Shown: positions 1 to 6,225 of the stretch, in pieces
Numbering within the stretch: the first letter of the stretch is position 1
How the letters are laid out: the number at the start of each line of letters is the position of its first letter
NCBI GenBank assembly: GCA_001816835.1
Contig: MHDB01000040.1
Coordinates: 1 to 16,924, forward strand
Length of the DNA stretch: 16,924 bases
Direction of reading: 5' to 3'
DNA from: Candidatus Woykebacteria bacterium RIFCSPLOWO2_01_FULL_43_14
Lineage (GTDB): Bacteria > Patescibacteriota > Microgenomatia > Woykebacterales > 2-01-FULL-43-14
Notes under the pieces: generated by a model
The model's input: only the letters and a program-made list of their open reading frames with translations
The model's database searches: none
Told to the model about the DNA's origin: nothing
Translations under genes and position numbers: made by a program

Positions 1-1
1 A

Positions 2-1066
2 CAGTCACAAACCTTGCTCCAAGCAGGCGAAATTGGTTATATCGCAACCGGGCTTAAAAACGTTGCTTTGTGTCGGGTAGGAGACACCATTACCTTGGCA
101 GCCAACCCTGCTGGAAATCAATTACCTGGTTATCGAGAAATAAAACCTATGGTCTTCGCGGCTTTTTATCCAGTGGATGCTGATAAATTCGAAGAAGTAA
201 GAGAGGCTTTGGGAAAACTCCAACTTACTGATGGGGCTTTAAGTTTTGAGCCGGAAAGCTCCAGTGCCCTTGGATTTGGTTTTCGGTGTGGGTTCCTAGG
301 GTTACTCCATTTAGAGGTCGTTCAGGAAAGGCTAGAGCGCGAGTATTCTTTAAACCTAATAGCAACTGCTCCCACCGTCAAGTATGAAATAGAAACGACT
401 AAGAACGAAATAATCGAAATTCAGAACCCTTCCAAACTCCCACCTCCAAATAACATCAAAATTATTAAGGAGCCTTGGGTAAACACAACCATCACTACGC
501 CAGCTAGATACTTAGGAAGTATCTTGGAGTTGCTAAATCAAAAGCGTGCAGTGGTCTTAGACTTAACGTACTTTGGGGAAAAGGTACTGATTAAAACCCA
601 GATGCCTCTAAGCGAAATTATTACAGACTTTTTTGATCGCCTTAAATCTCTTACTTCTGGCTATGGATCGCTAGACTACGAGCTAATCGGTTACAGGCAA
701 ACCAATGTCACCAAACTACAAATTCTGGTCAACGGCGAATTAGTGGATGCTTTAAGTAGCATTGTGCCAACCGAAAAAGCCGTTTATGTAGGCAGGGCTC
801 TGGTAGAAAAACTAAAAACCCAGATTCCTCGTTCTCAAGTAGAAATTGCCATACAAGCAACCATAAATGGAAAGGTAATCGCCCGGGAAACAATTTCGGC
901 CTATCGCAAAGATGTTATCGCCAAACTTTACGGAGGTGATAGAACTCGTAAAGACAAACTCCTGGACAAGCAAAGAGAGGGAAAGAAAAGAATGAAACAA
1001 ATCGGTCAGGTCCAAATACCTCAGGAGGCTTTCCTGGCAGTTCTCAGACAAAAAGACCTTAGTTAA
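2..1066 (+). CDS. lepA: Elongation factor 4 (LepA), C-terminal part, cut by the left edge
   Basis: EF4/LepA is a ribosome-associated translational GTPase that acts on stalled or mistranslocated ribosomes. The open frame is already running at base 2, so the start and the GTPase domain (roughly the first 250 residues of about 600) lie outside the window. What remains covers the end of domain II, the EF-G-like domains III and V and the LepA-specific C-terminal domain. Diagnostic blocks are EPESSSALGFGFRCGFLGLLH, SKLP followed by NNI, SGYGSLDYE, the CTD block KLYGGDRTRKDKLLDKQREG and the terminal KRMKQIG..IPQEAF. These match E. coli LepA closely from memory. The TTG near base 14 is an internal codon, not a start. 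The stop TAA overlaps the convergent murJ stop by 8 bases. In Gram-positive bacteria lepA sits near rpsT and holA; both are also in this window. Confidence 0.97.
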   Translation, partial: QSQTLLQAGEIGYIATGLKNVALCRVGDTITLAANPAGNQLPGYREIKPMVFAAFYPVDADKFEEVREALGKLQLTDGALSFEPESSSALGFGFRCGFLGLLHLEVVQERLEREYSLNLIATAPTVKYEIETTKNEIIEIQNPSKLPPPNNIKIIKEPWVNTTITTPARYLGSILELLNQKRAVVLDLTYFGEKVLIKTQMPLSEIITDFFDRLKSLTSGYGSLDYELIGYRQTNVTKLQILVNGELVDALSSIVPTEKAVYVGRALVEKLKTQIPRSQVEIAIQATINGKVIARETISAYRKDVIAKLYGGDRTRKDKLLDKQREGKKRMKQIGQVQIPQEAFLAVLRQKDLS

Positions 1067-2729
1067 TAGTCTGGTTTTCCTCTACCACAAGTATTTTTCG
1101 GATGTTTCTAATTTTTTCAAAGACCACTTTAAACATTTGGAGTTCTTGAGACTTGAATAACCAAGCAATAAAAACATAGATCAGCATGCCTATGATGGTA
1201 ATTAAGCTTATGCTCAGGAAAAGGTTTAGCGTCCTTGTGGTGTCAGTCAAGAGGTCTAGCAAATACTTATCTTGAATCCTGATATGAGTTGTTAGATAAA
1301 GGAATACTCCCATAATCAAACTTGCGGTGAAAGTTTTTAAGGTGCTGGTCAGTAAGGTCTTTTGCTCCAGGCCAATTTTTCGATGGAGCATGTTCAGAAG
1401 TATTAAAAAGTTAAGAATAGCGGCCGCTGAGGCGGTCATCCCGAGAACCTCGACTCGGTAAAAAAGGTAGTAAGCAATGATGGAGGCTATCACGTTAAAG
1501 GTCACAGCAATCAAGCCAGACTTAATCGGGGTTAAGGTGTCGTGTAAGGCGTAAAAAGCGCGTGCCAGTAGTAAGACTCCGGCTTGGGCAAACAGACCTA
1601 TCGCAAAAAAAGATAGAGTAGTGGCAGTGGCCACAGTGTCTTCCCAGCTAAAACTACCGGCCCCAAAAGCGAGACGGACGACAGGGATCCGCAAAACCAT
1701 AAAAATAACCCCAAAGGGTACAACTAAGAAAAAAATTTGCTGTAAGGAGGAGGTTAGAGTTTGTTTAAAATCTGAAAGCTTTTTCTGAGAAAACTCAATC
1801 GAGAGTGTGGGCAAAGCTGCTATGGCAATCGCGTAACCAAAAACGCTGACTGGAAAACTCTGTAAAGAGTTGGCAAACACAAAAACAGATACTGACCCAA
1901 CTGACATCAGTGTGGCCAGGACCAAGTCAACCTTGGCGTCTATCTGGCCAACGGCGATACCGAGTGTTCGAGGTAGAGAGAGTTTACCGATAGTCACGAC
2001 ACCTTCATGGCGAAAATCAAAAACAGGTCTGAGATCAATTTTAAGTGTCCTGACCAAAGGGATTTGGGCCAGGAAAAAGAGAATTGCCCCTATGACCACA
2101 CCCCAGGCTGGACCATAAATTCCAAATAAAGGTGTTAGCCAAATCGCGCCTGCGATAATCCCTACATTGTATAAAGTCGCTGCCAAAGCGGGTAATAAGA
2201 ATCTTTGGTAGGACTGAAGAACGGAGGTCAAAAAACCGCTTAAGACAAGAAAAGGTTGGCCTAAAAGCATTATTTTTGTGAGATTGGAAAAGTGGGTGAG
2301 CTGCTCAGAGGAAAACCCCGGCGCCAAAAGAGCTGGAAACCAGGAAACAACAATGAACAACCCAAGCATAAGGATAAAAGTAAATACCAGGCTAATGTTG
2401 AGAACTGCGGAAGCGACATAGGCAGCCGTTTTTTTCTCTCCTTTGATAATATAGTCAGTAAATATTGGAATAAAAGCACTTGAAAGAGCGCCCATCACGA
2501 GGAGTTGAAAAATAGTATCCGGCCAGCTAAAGGCCGCCATATAGACGTCTAATTCGCTGCTTGTACCGAAAATAGAGCCGAGGATTCTCAAACGCAGAAG
2601 ACCTAGGAGTCGGGAAGCCAGCATCAACACAGCGAGGACAAAAGCTGCGGATAGTATGGTAGTCTGGCGGCGGTAGATCAGGGCAGTACCGTTTCTAAAT
2701 ATTTGCTTACCGTCAAGAGTTTTGACCAT
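1059..2729 (-). CDS. murJ: MurJ/MviN-type lipid II flippase
   Basis: Polytopic inner-membrane protein of the MOP superfamily that moves lipid II to the outer face for peptidoglycan synthesis. The 556-residue protein is almost entirely hydrophobic segments, consistent with about 14 helices; E. coli MurJ has 511. The family start is recognisable as SRLLGLLR (residues 39-46), then FGTSSELDVYMAAF and GALSSAFIPIF. Later blocks include LLPALAATLYNVGII and the helix-7/8 region with GQIDAKVD and FANSLQSFP. Aligned by eye to E. coli, R18, R24 and D39 are kept (R40, R46, D61), but R52/R53 become F74/Q75 and R270 becomes S288. The ATG at 2729 is preferred because a promoter lies just upstream (-10 eight bases before the ATG) and no Shine-Dalgarno is present at useful spacing. 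It converges on lepA. Confidence 0.93.
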   Translation of the reverse strand: MVKTLDGKQIFRNGTALIYRRQTTILSAAFVLAVLMLASRLLGLLRLRILGSIFGTSSELDVYMAAFSWPDTIFQLLVMGALSSAFIPIFTDYIIKGEKKTAAYVASAVLNISLVFTFILMLGLFIVVSWFPALLAPGFSSEQLTHFSNLTKIMLLGQPFLVLSGFLTSVLQSYQRFLLPALAATLYNVGIIAGAIWLTPLFGIYGPAWGVVIGAILFFLAQIPLVRTLKIDLRPVFDFRHEGVVTIGKLSLPRTLGIAVGQIDAKVDLVLATLMSVGSVSVFVFANSLQSFPVSVFGYAIAIAALPTLSIEFSQKKLSDFKQTLTSSLQQIFFLVVPFGVIFMVLRIPVVRLAFGAGSFSWEDTVATATTLSFFAIGLFAQAGVLLLARAFYALHDTLTPIKSGLIAVTFNVIASIIAYYLFYRVEVLGMTASAAAILNFLILLNMLHRKIGLEQKTLLTSTLKTFTASLIMGVFLYLTTHIRIQDKYLLDLLTDTTRTLNLFLSISLITIIGMLIYVFIAWLFKSQELQMFKVVFEKIRNIRKILVVEENQTIN

Positions 2730-2737
2730 CGTAGTCG

Positions 2738-2767
2738 AGTATAGTGTAAACCCTTCCCCAATCGCAA
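2738..2767 (-). promoter_or_regulatory. Promoter of murJ, probably leaderless
   Basis: On the minus strand TTGCGA (2767-2762) and TATACT (2743-2738) are 18 bases apart. The -10 ends 8 bases before the murJ ATG, so transcription would start at or next to the A of the start codon. The box scores are 4/6 and 5/6 against the sigma-70-type consensus. Confidence 0.55.
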
Positions 2768-2799
2768 GGCATTAAGTAGTCTTAACAAAACCCATAGTC

Positions 2800-2828
2800 T
2801 TGACTTTTCCTGTGCTTTATGATAAAAT
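2800..2828 (+). promoter_or_regulatory. Strong promoter for the small-protein unit
   Basis: TTGACT (2800-2805) and TAAAAT (2823-2828) are separated by exactly 17 bases, each 5/6 to consensus. It is divergent from the murJ promoter. The inferred start near 2835 gives a leader of about 85 nt before the 74-residue ORF. An almost identical pair of boxes with the same spacing lies at 16619-16647. Confidence 0.7.
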
Positions 2829-2851
2829 ACCGCCTCAGAAAGGACCTGATC

Positions 2852-2884
2852 ATGCACTCGTTTTACCCGAAAGCCTTTGGTTGA
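2852..2884 (+). CDS. Possible leader peptide (10 codons) upstream of the 74-residue ORF
   Basis: ATG at 2852 opens a 10-codon frame reading MHSFYPKAFG and ending in TGA at 2882-2884. It is preceded by AAAGGA (2839-2844) with 7-base spacing, a good Shine-Dalgarno. Its last codons and stop coincide with the 5' arm (2875-2882) of a hairpin whose 3' arm reaches the Shine-Dalgarno of the downstream ORF. This is the geometry of a translated leader peptide that could open the downstream initiation site. No known leader peptide is recognised, and a frame this short can occur by chance. Confidence 0.4.
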   Translation: MHSFYPKAFG

Positions 2885-2912
2885 CCTAGCTTAGCTAGGA
2901 ATAAAACCAGAG
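2875..2912 (+). promoter_or_regulatory. Leader hairpin reaching the Shine-Dalgarno of the small ORF
   Basis: Outer stem CTTTGGTT (2875-2882) pairs with AACCAGAG (2905-2912), eight pairs including one G-T. An inner perfect stem is CCTAGC (2885-2890) with GCTAGG (2894-2899) and a TTA loop. The 3' arm shares two bases with AGGAGG (2911-2916), the ribosome binding site 4 bases before the ATG at 2921. Folding would crowd or partly hide that site. Confidence 0.5.
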
Positions 2913-2920
2913 GAGGACTT

Positions 2921-3145
2921 ATGCCAGCTACTGTTACACGCGGTGCCCGCAAGTCGGCGAGGTGGCTTCAGTGCTACACTCGTCATAGCCTCTCTCCGCT
3001 CAAGGCCGCTGCCCATCGTCACGAACGTAGGGTGGTGAACGCTGAGGTTCGGGAGTTCCAGTTCACAGGTTGGTTCCCCGATGAGTTGGAATGGGATTTT
3101 CACTGCTACGAAACCCCAAGGCTCACCGGCTGGCACGTCGCGTAA
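2921..3145 (+). CDS. Unrecognised 74-residue basic, aromatic-rich protein
   Basis: I do not recognise this protein. It begins MPATVTRGARKSARW, continues with a helix-like basic stretch rich in Ala, His and Arg (about residues 20-40) and ends in an aromatic, mixed-charge half containing GWFPDELEWDFHCYE and a final TGWHVA. There is no signal peptide, membrane segment or CxxC pair; the two Cys are far apart. It is supported as a real gene by a strong promoter, AGGAGG at 2911-2916 and a perfect terminator directly after the TAA, forming a single-gene unit. Base use is unlike its neighbours: by my count about two thirds of third positions are G or C and only seven codons end in A. That could mean high expression or recent transfer. 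The overlapping antisense frame has no such signals. Confidence 0.6.
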   Translation: MPATVTRGARKSARWLQCYTRHSLSPLKAAAHRHERRVVNAEVREFQFTGWFPDELEWDFHCYETPRLTGWHVA

Positions 3146-3150
3146 TGTCT

Positions 3151-3184
3151 AGGTGTAGTTTTGTTGTACAACAAAACTACACCT
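3151..3184 (+). terminator. Intrinsic terminator, perfect 17+17 palindrome
   Basis: The two 17-base arms 3151-3167 and 3168-3184 are exact reverse complements (the left arm begins AGGTGTAGTTTT), followed by a T-rich run at 3185-3195. The stem begins 5 bases after the TAA of the 74-residue ORF and isolates that unit from rpsT. Confidence 0.85.
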
Positions 3185-3198
3185 TTCTTATTTCTAGC

Positions 3199-3227
3199 TT
3201 GCAAATCCAGTTTCAGTTTGGTAGGAT
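3199..3227 (+). promoter_or_regulatory. Candidate promoter of rpsT, near-leaderless
   Basis: TTGCAA (3199-3204) and TAGGAT (3222-3227) are 17 bases apart, 4/6 each. Only 9 bases separate the -10 from the rpsT ATG. The AGGA inside the same hexamer could alternatively serve as a weak ribosome binding site of a longer transcript, but the terminator at 3151-3184 argues for a new start here. Confidence 0.4.
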
Positions 3228-3236
3228 ACGAAATAT

Positions 3237-3533
3237 ATGCCGTTAATCAAATCAGCAATTAAAAAAATGCGTCAGGACGCCTCAAGGGAAAAACTTAACC
3301 AGTCCCAAAGAAGCGCCCTAAAAACAATGCTTCAAAAAGCACATCTCACCCGGGAAAAGGAGTTTATTTCCCGAGCTATTTCATTAGTTGATAGAGCAGC
3401 TAAAAAGAATTTAATTCACGCAAACAAAGCAAGCCGCAAAAAATCAGCTCTTATGAAGTTAACTGCTGCTGTAACAAAAGCACCTGTAGTTAAAGCCAAA
3501 ACCAAGGCTGTCAAAAAAAGAACTAAAAAATAA
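3237..3533 (+). CDS. rpsT: Ribosomal protein bS20
   Basis: Primary 16S rRNA-binding protein of the small subunit, a three-helix bundle. At 98 residues it shows the family start MPLIKSAIKKMRQD (compare NIKSAKKR in other bacteria), the central SQRSALKTMLQKAH, and the diagnostic VDRAAKKNLIHANKASRKKS near residues 52-70. After the conserved domain it carries a Lys/Ala tail ending in VKKRTKK, about ten residues longer than the E. coli protein. It heads a + strand group with the PilN- and PilO-like genes. The rpsT-lepA-holA neighbourhood is common in Gram-positive bacteria; here it is loosened but still visible. Confidence 0.95.
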   Translation: MPLIKSAIKKMRQDASREKLNQSQRSALKTMLQKAHLTREKEFISRAISLVDRAAKKNLIHANKASRKKSALMKLTAAVTKAPVVKAKTKAVKKRTKK

Positions 3534-3539
3534 CCTAAC

Positions 3540-4100
3540 ATGCCAACTTCTGCCCAACAAAAGTCTTCGATCAACCTTATTCCCCGAAAAACCCTAGCCG
3601 GGTCAGCTAGCTTTCTGCAAAAGTCCCTTCGATACGTTAAATTCAGTTTAATCACGCTTAACTTGATATTAATAGTCGGCTTGTTTTTTGAAGCCCTACT
3701 CGCAGTCTCCTTTACCACTTCTTACAGTAAAGTAAAAAGTAGCTTGGACCTTATCAACCAAAGCCAACCGCTAGAAAACAGTGTTGATGAAATCACCAGT
3801 CGGTTAAAACTGATAAAGACCATTGAAGCGCAAAATATCAATTCGCTAGTTGTCAAAAGTTTTAGCAACTTAATACCCGTTGAACTCAAAGTTACAGAGC
3901 TTAGGGTCGAATCGGGCAAACTTATCCTAAAGGGGGACACTCTTGATATCCGAGTACTTAGAAGTCTGGCGCAAGTATTCAAGACCTCAACACAGTTTAG
4001 TAATTTTTCAATAACACAGATCGTACCGCCCTCTTCTAATTTTGCTTTTTATACAATCACTGGGATGGCTAGTATTAATACAGCGGCAGGTGTCAATTGA
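3540..4100 (+). CDS. PilN-like membrane protein
   Basis: In type IV pilus machines PilN is a bitopic inner-membrane protein that binds PilM through an N-terminal INLLP-type motif and pairs with PilO. This 186-residue protein has SINLIPRK at residues 10-17, one membrane helix at about 33-60 (FSLITLNLILIVGLFFEALLAV), and a coiled-coil-like segment with a small C-terminal alpha/beta domain, as in PilN. It starts 6 bases after the rpsT stop, with no obvious Shine-Dalgarno, and overlaps the next gene by 4 bases (TTGA). No PilM or PilB gene is in view, so the assembly is inferred. Confidence 0.7.
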   Translation: MPTSAQQKSSINLIPRKTLAGSASFLQKSLRYVKFSLITLNLILIVGLFFEALLAVSFTTSYSKVKSSLDLINQSQPLENSVDEITSRLKLIKTIEAQNINSLVVKSFSNLIPVELKVTELRVESGKLILKGDTLDIRVLRSLAQVFKTSTQFSNFSITQIVPPSSNFAFYTITGMASINTAAGVN

Positions 4101-4678
4101 AAATTAACTTTTTGGTCAAAATCAAAAACTACTACCTCAGCTCTGAGACTTTTCGAGAAGTAAGCGATCTTACCCTACTTTCCTTAATCACTACTTTGCT
4201 GCTCTTCATGGTTGCCAAACCTCTCGCTGGAGCGCTTATAACTTATGCTGGCATTGTTTCTGAAGTGAGGAATGTGGAAGAAAACTTGGTTAATCGAGCG
4301 AATCGAATACAGGAGGCCAGTAACAAAATAAACAAGCTTACTAGTTTTGAAATTGACCGGATCAAAACGGCTTTGCCTCTAAGCCCCACCCCCTTACCTT
4401 ATATCGCAACTTTGGAAAAACTAGCCGCAGCTTACCAAGTAAACTTAAACATTATCACTGCCAAAGAACTACCCCTCCAAGAATCTAATTCTAGTTTAAG
4501 AGTCCCCAAAGAAGTGATTCTTACAACTAAAATTAACGGGAGTTTTGCCGGAATACAGGGTTTTCTTGCCGACCTGAAAAATACCACCAGGGTAAGTAAC
4601 TTAGGCCGTCTTATCCTATCTAGTTCTGAAAATGTCTTATCAGCTGAGGCAGACATCTCAGTCTATTACCTAAGGTAG
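4097..4678 (+). CDS. PilO-like membrane protein
   Basis: PilO forms heterodimers with PilN in the type IV pilus alignment complex. This protein has 193 residues: a short cytoplasmic N-terminus, one membrane helix at about residues 23-50 (LTLLSLITTLLLFMVAKPL), a heptad-like stretch (VRNVEENLVNRANRIQEA) and a C-terminal alpha/beta domain with the PilO-like pattern of a SFAGIQGFLADLKN helix followed by a strand pair. The TTG start at 4097 overlaps the TGA of the PilN-like gene, indicating coupled translation; the next ATG lies inside the membrane helix, so TTG is the credible start. Confidence 0.7.
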   Translation: MKINFLVKIKNYYLSSETFREVSDLTLLSLITTLLLFMVAKPLAGALITYAGIVSEVRNVEENLVNRANRIQEASNKINKLTSFEIDRIKTALPLSPTPLPYIATLEKLAAAYQVNLNIITAKELPLQESNSSLRVPKEVILTTKINGSFAGIQGFLADLKNTTRVSNLGRLILSSSENVLSAEADISVYYLR

Positions 4679-4688
4679 TCTCTTACTT

Positions 4689-4889
4689 ATGGAAAACCAA
4701 AAACCAACTCAAAATTTAGTTCTTTCTGGAATACTTAGCTTAGTAGTCCTTATTCTCTTTGTCTTATTGGGACTGTACTTAAGTCTTTCAGACATTGATA
4801 AAGGTACGTTTCGAAACCTTTCCGTTAAGGAGATAGAAACAAACATAGACCCAAACGTGGTCTCGAAACTTAAAACAACTATTGACTAG
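4689..4889 (+). CDS. Small single-pass membrane protein, unknown
   Basis: 66 residues: a polar N-terminus, one hydrophobic helix at about residues 11-33 (LVLSGILSLVVLILFVLLGLY), and a short polar tail. It begins 10 bases after the PilO-like stop, with AAGG some 12 bases upstream as a weak ribosome site, so it is probably the last gene of the rpsT-pilN-pilO group. Position suggests a pilus-associated role, but nothing in the sequence identifies it. Confidence 0.6.
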   Translation: MENQKPTQNLVLSGILSLVVLILFVLLGLYLSLSDIDKGTFRNLSVKEIETNIDPNVVSKLKTTID

Positions 4890-4900
4890 CATAAAAACCG

Positions 4901-4930
4901 TTGACAACAAGTGAGGGCTTCAATTAAACT
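4901..4930 (+). promoter_or_regulatory. Promoter of the cohesin-domain gene, leaderless
   Basis: A perfect TTGACA (4901-4906) is followed after 18 bases by TAAACT (4925-4930). The ATG at 4939 is 8 bases past the -10 and has no Shine-Dalgarno. Confidence 0.55.
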
Positions 4931-4938
4931 GAAAACAC

Positions 4939-5565
4939 ATGACTAAACTGCTCTACTTACTACCATCTTTCCTTTTAGTTTCTCTATTTTCCGCCTCAGC
5001 TGTAGCATCGGCAGGTACTGCCAAACTAAGCCTCTCCCCCTCGACTGGTGTCAAAAATGTTGGGACCAATTTCGACGTCGAGATACGGGTGAACACAGGA
5101 AGCGAGAAGATAAACAGTGCTGCTGGAATACTAACTTACCCTAAAGATTTGGTTGACGTAGAAATTTCTACCCTAAATTCTTTTGCTAACTTCTTTTCCC
5201 AAAGAGAAGTCGACGCTATCTCAGGAACCGTCAAAGTGAACGGCGGGGTGAGCGAAGGGATAACAGGAGATAACCTCTTACTAGCAACACTTACCTTGAC
5301 TCCCAAGAAGGCAGGCAGTGCCAATCTAGCATTTACCAACCAGTCAGTGGTTTATAAAGGTGGTTTGAATGTTTTAGGAACCTCGTCAGGTGGAGTGTAT
5401 ACCCTAAGTGCTACTCCCTCTGGTGGTCTAAGTACCCCAGTGGCTACTGCAAGCAGCACTTCAGCTCTGCCTAAATCTGGGTTTACAGAGTTCACACTAA
5501 TTCTTGTCCTGCTTTCGCTATCCTCAATAGTGGTCGGTCTTACCTTCAAGAAGTTACTAGCTTAG
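4939..5565 (+). CDS. Secreted cohesin-domain protein with LPKSG sorting signal
   Basis: 208 residues in three parts. An N-terminal signal peptide ends at about residue 25 (AVASA then GTAKL). A cohesin-like beta domain covers about residues 26-155: the TKLSLSP-type start reads KLSLSPSTGVKNVGTNFDVE, then INSAAGILTYPKDLVDV, LLATLTLTPKKAGSANL and SVVYKGG. A Ser/Thr/Pro-rich linker leads to LPKSG (177-181), a hydrophobic helix (about 185-203) and KKLLA at the end. The last three elements form a cell-wall sorting signal of the LPxTG class with Ser in place of Thr. The next gene, convergent and 9 bases away, is a sortase, which makes an enzyme-substrate pair likely. Cohesin domains normally bind dockerins; no dockerin is visible here. 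Confidence 0.8.
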   Translation: MTKLLYLLPSFLLVSLFSASAVASAGTAKLSLSPSTGVKNVGTNFDVEIRVNTGSEKINSAAGILTYPKDLVDVEISTLNSFANFFSQREVDAISGTVKVNGGVSEGITGDNLLLATLTLTPKKAGSANLAFTNQSVVYKGGLNVLGTSSGGVYTLSATPSGGLSTPVATASSTSALPKSGFTEFTLILVLLSLSSIVVGLTFKKLLA

Positions 5566-5574
5566 TTTAAGGCT

Positions 5575-6225
5575 TTAATTTAGCTCCCGAGCGAAAACTA
5601 AAAGTCTTTTCGTCGTTAGTCCTGGCGGAACGCAGGTCATTAAAGTCAGGGTATTGTAAGGCTGTGGATTCACATATTCGATTTGGCTGGGGTCGACTAC
5701 TTTTTTGTCAAAGACAACATAACGAAACTTATTTTCCCCGTCTCTAGCTGTGATTTCATCACCCACTTCCAAATCTGGTAATCGTGAAAAAATAGTCAGG
5801 TAGTTTTTTTTATCAAAAAACTGGGGAAGAACCGAGTGCCCGTACAAAAAAACATTTCCTGCCTCCCCTGGCAAGGCACTCCCTTCGTAATGCGCGATAC
5901 TTTCTTTTAGAACTGGAAAGTAGACTTGCTCTTTATTCGAATTAACATTGGCCGTTACTTTAACTTCGGTCAAAGATAGGGCTGGTATGGTCAGGTAAAA
6001 ATTCCTTCTGGGGAGCTTATACTCAGGAATATAGCTTTTAGTACCCGCTACCGTTCCCGATAAATTCCGAGAATTGACCAGCAGGCTTAGATATAAACCC
6101 TCTAAGCTAGGATTCTGGTTTTTTGGAGCAAATCCCCACTGAAGATAAACCCAAGAAATATAAATTAGAAGAGAGACCCCAAACCCTACAAACCCGAAAG
6201 AGAAAAGTTTCAAAAAGGCCTTCAT
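5575..6225 (-). CDS. Class D/E-like sortase transpeptidase
   Basis: Membrane-anchored cysteine transpeptidase that cleaves a C-terminal sorting motif and links the protein to the envelope. It has an N-terminal membrane helix at about residues 7-30. Catalytic residues, numbered from the TTG at 6228, are H131 (FLYGHSV), C199 (TLMTCVPPG) and R208 (TTKRLLVFA); C-terminal to the helix, LTIPALSLTEVKV matches the usual first strand of the sortase barrel. The TCxP signature favours class D or E over A. I place the start at the ATG at 6225 (TGATG with the upstream stop), with GGGAAGAG before it; the TTG one codon earlier is possible. It is the last gene of the long minus-strand operon. The convergent cohesin protein is its probable substrate. 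Confidence 0.88.
   Translation of the reverse strand: MKAFLKLFSFGFVGFGVSLLIYISWVYLQWGFAPKNQNPSLEGLYLSLLVNSRNLSGTVAGTKSYIPEYKLPRRNFYLTIPALSLTEVKVTANVNSNKEQVYFPVLKESIAHYEGSALPGEAGNVFLYGHSVLPQFFDKKNYLTIFSRLPDLEVGDEITARDGENKFRYVVFDKKVVDPSQIEYVNPQPYNTLTLMTCVPPGLTTKRLLVFARELN

Noticed and set aside
2891..3136. Minus-strand frame of 81 residues opposite the 74-residue ORF
   Set aside because: No promoter or ribosome binding site on that strand; the + strand frame has promoter, AGGAGG and terminator in order.
2829..3184. The unit as a noncoding RNA (tmRNA or RNase P RNA)
   Set aside because: No tRNA-like 3' end, no TPsiC-type arm with CCA, and no GAGGAAAGTCC-type RNase P core; the strong Shine-Dalgarno and open frame fit a gene better.
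3416..3718. Minus-strand frame of 100 residues across rpsT and the PilN-like gene
   Set aside because: It is the shadow of two well-supported genes and resembles no family.
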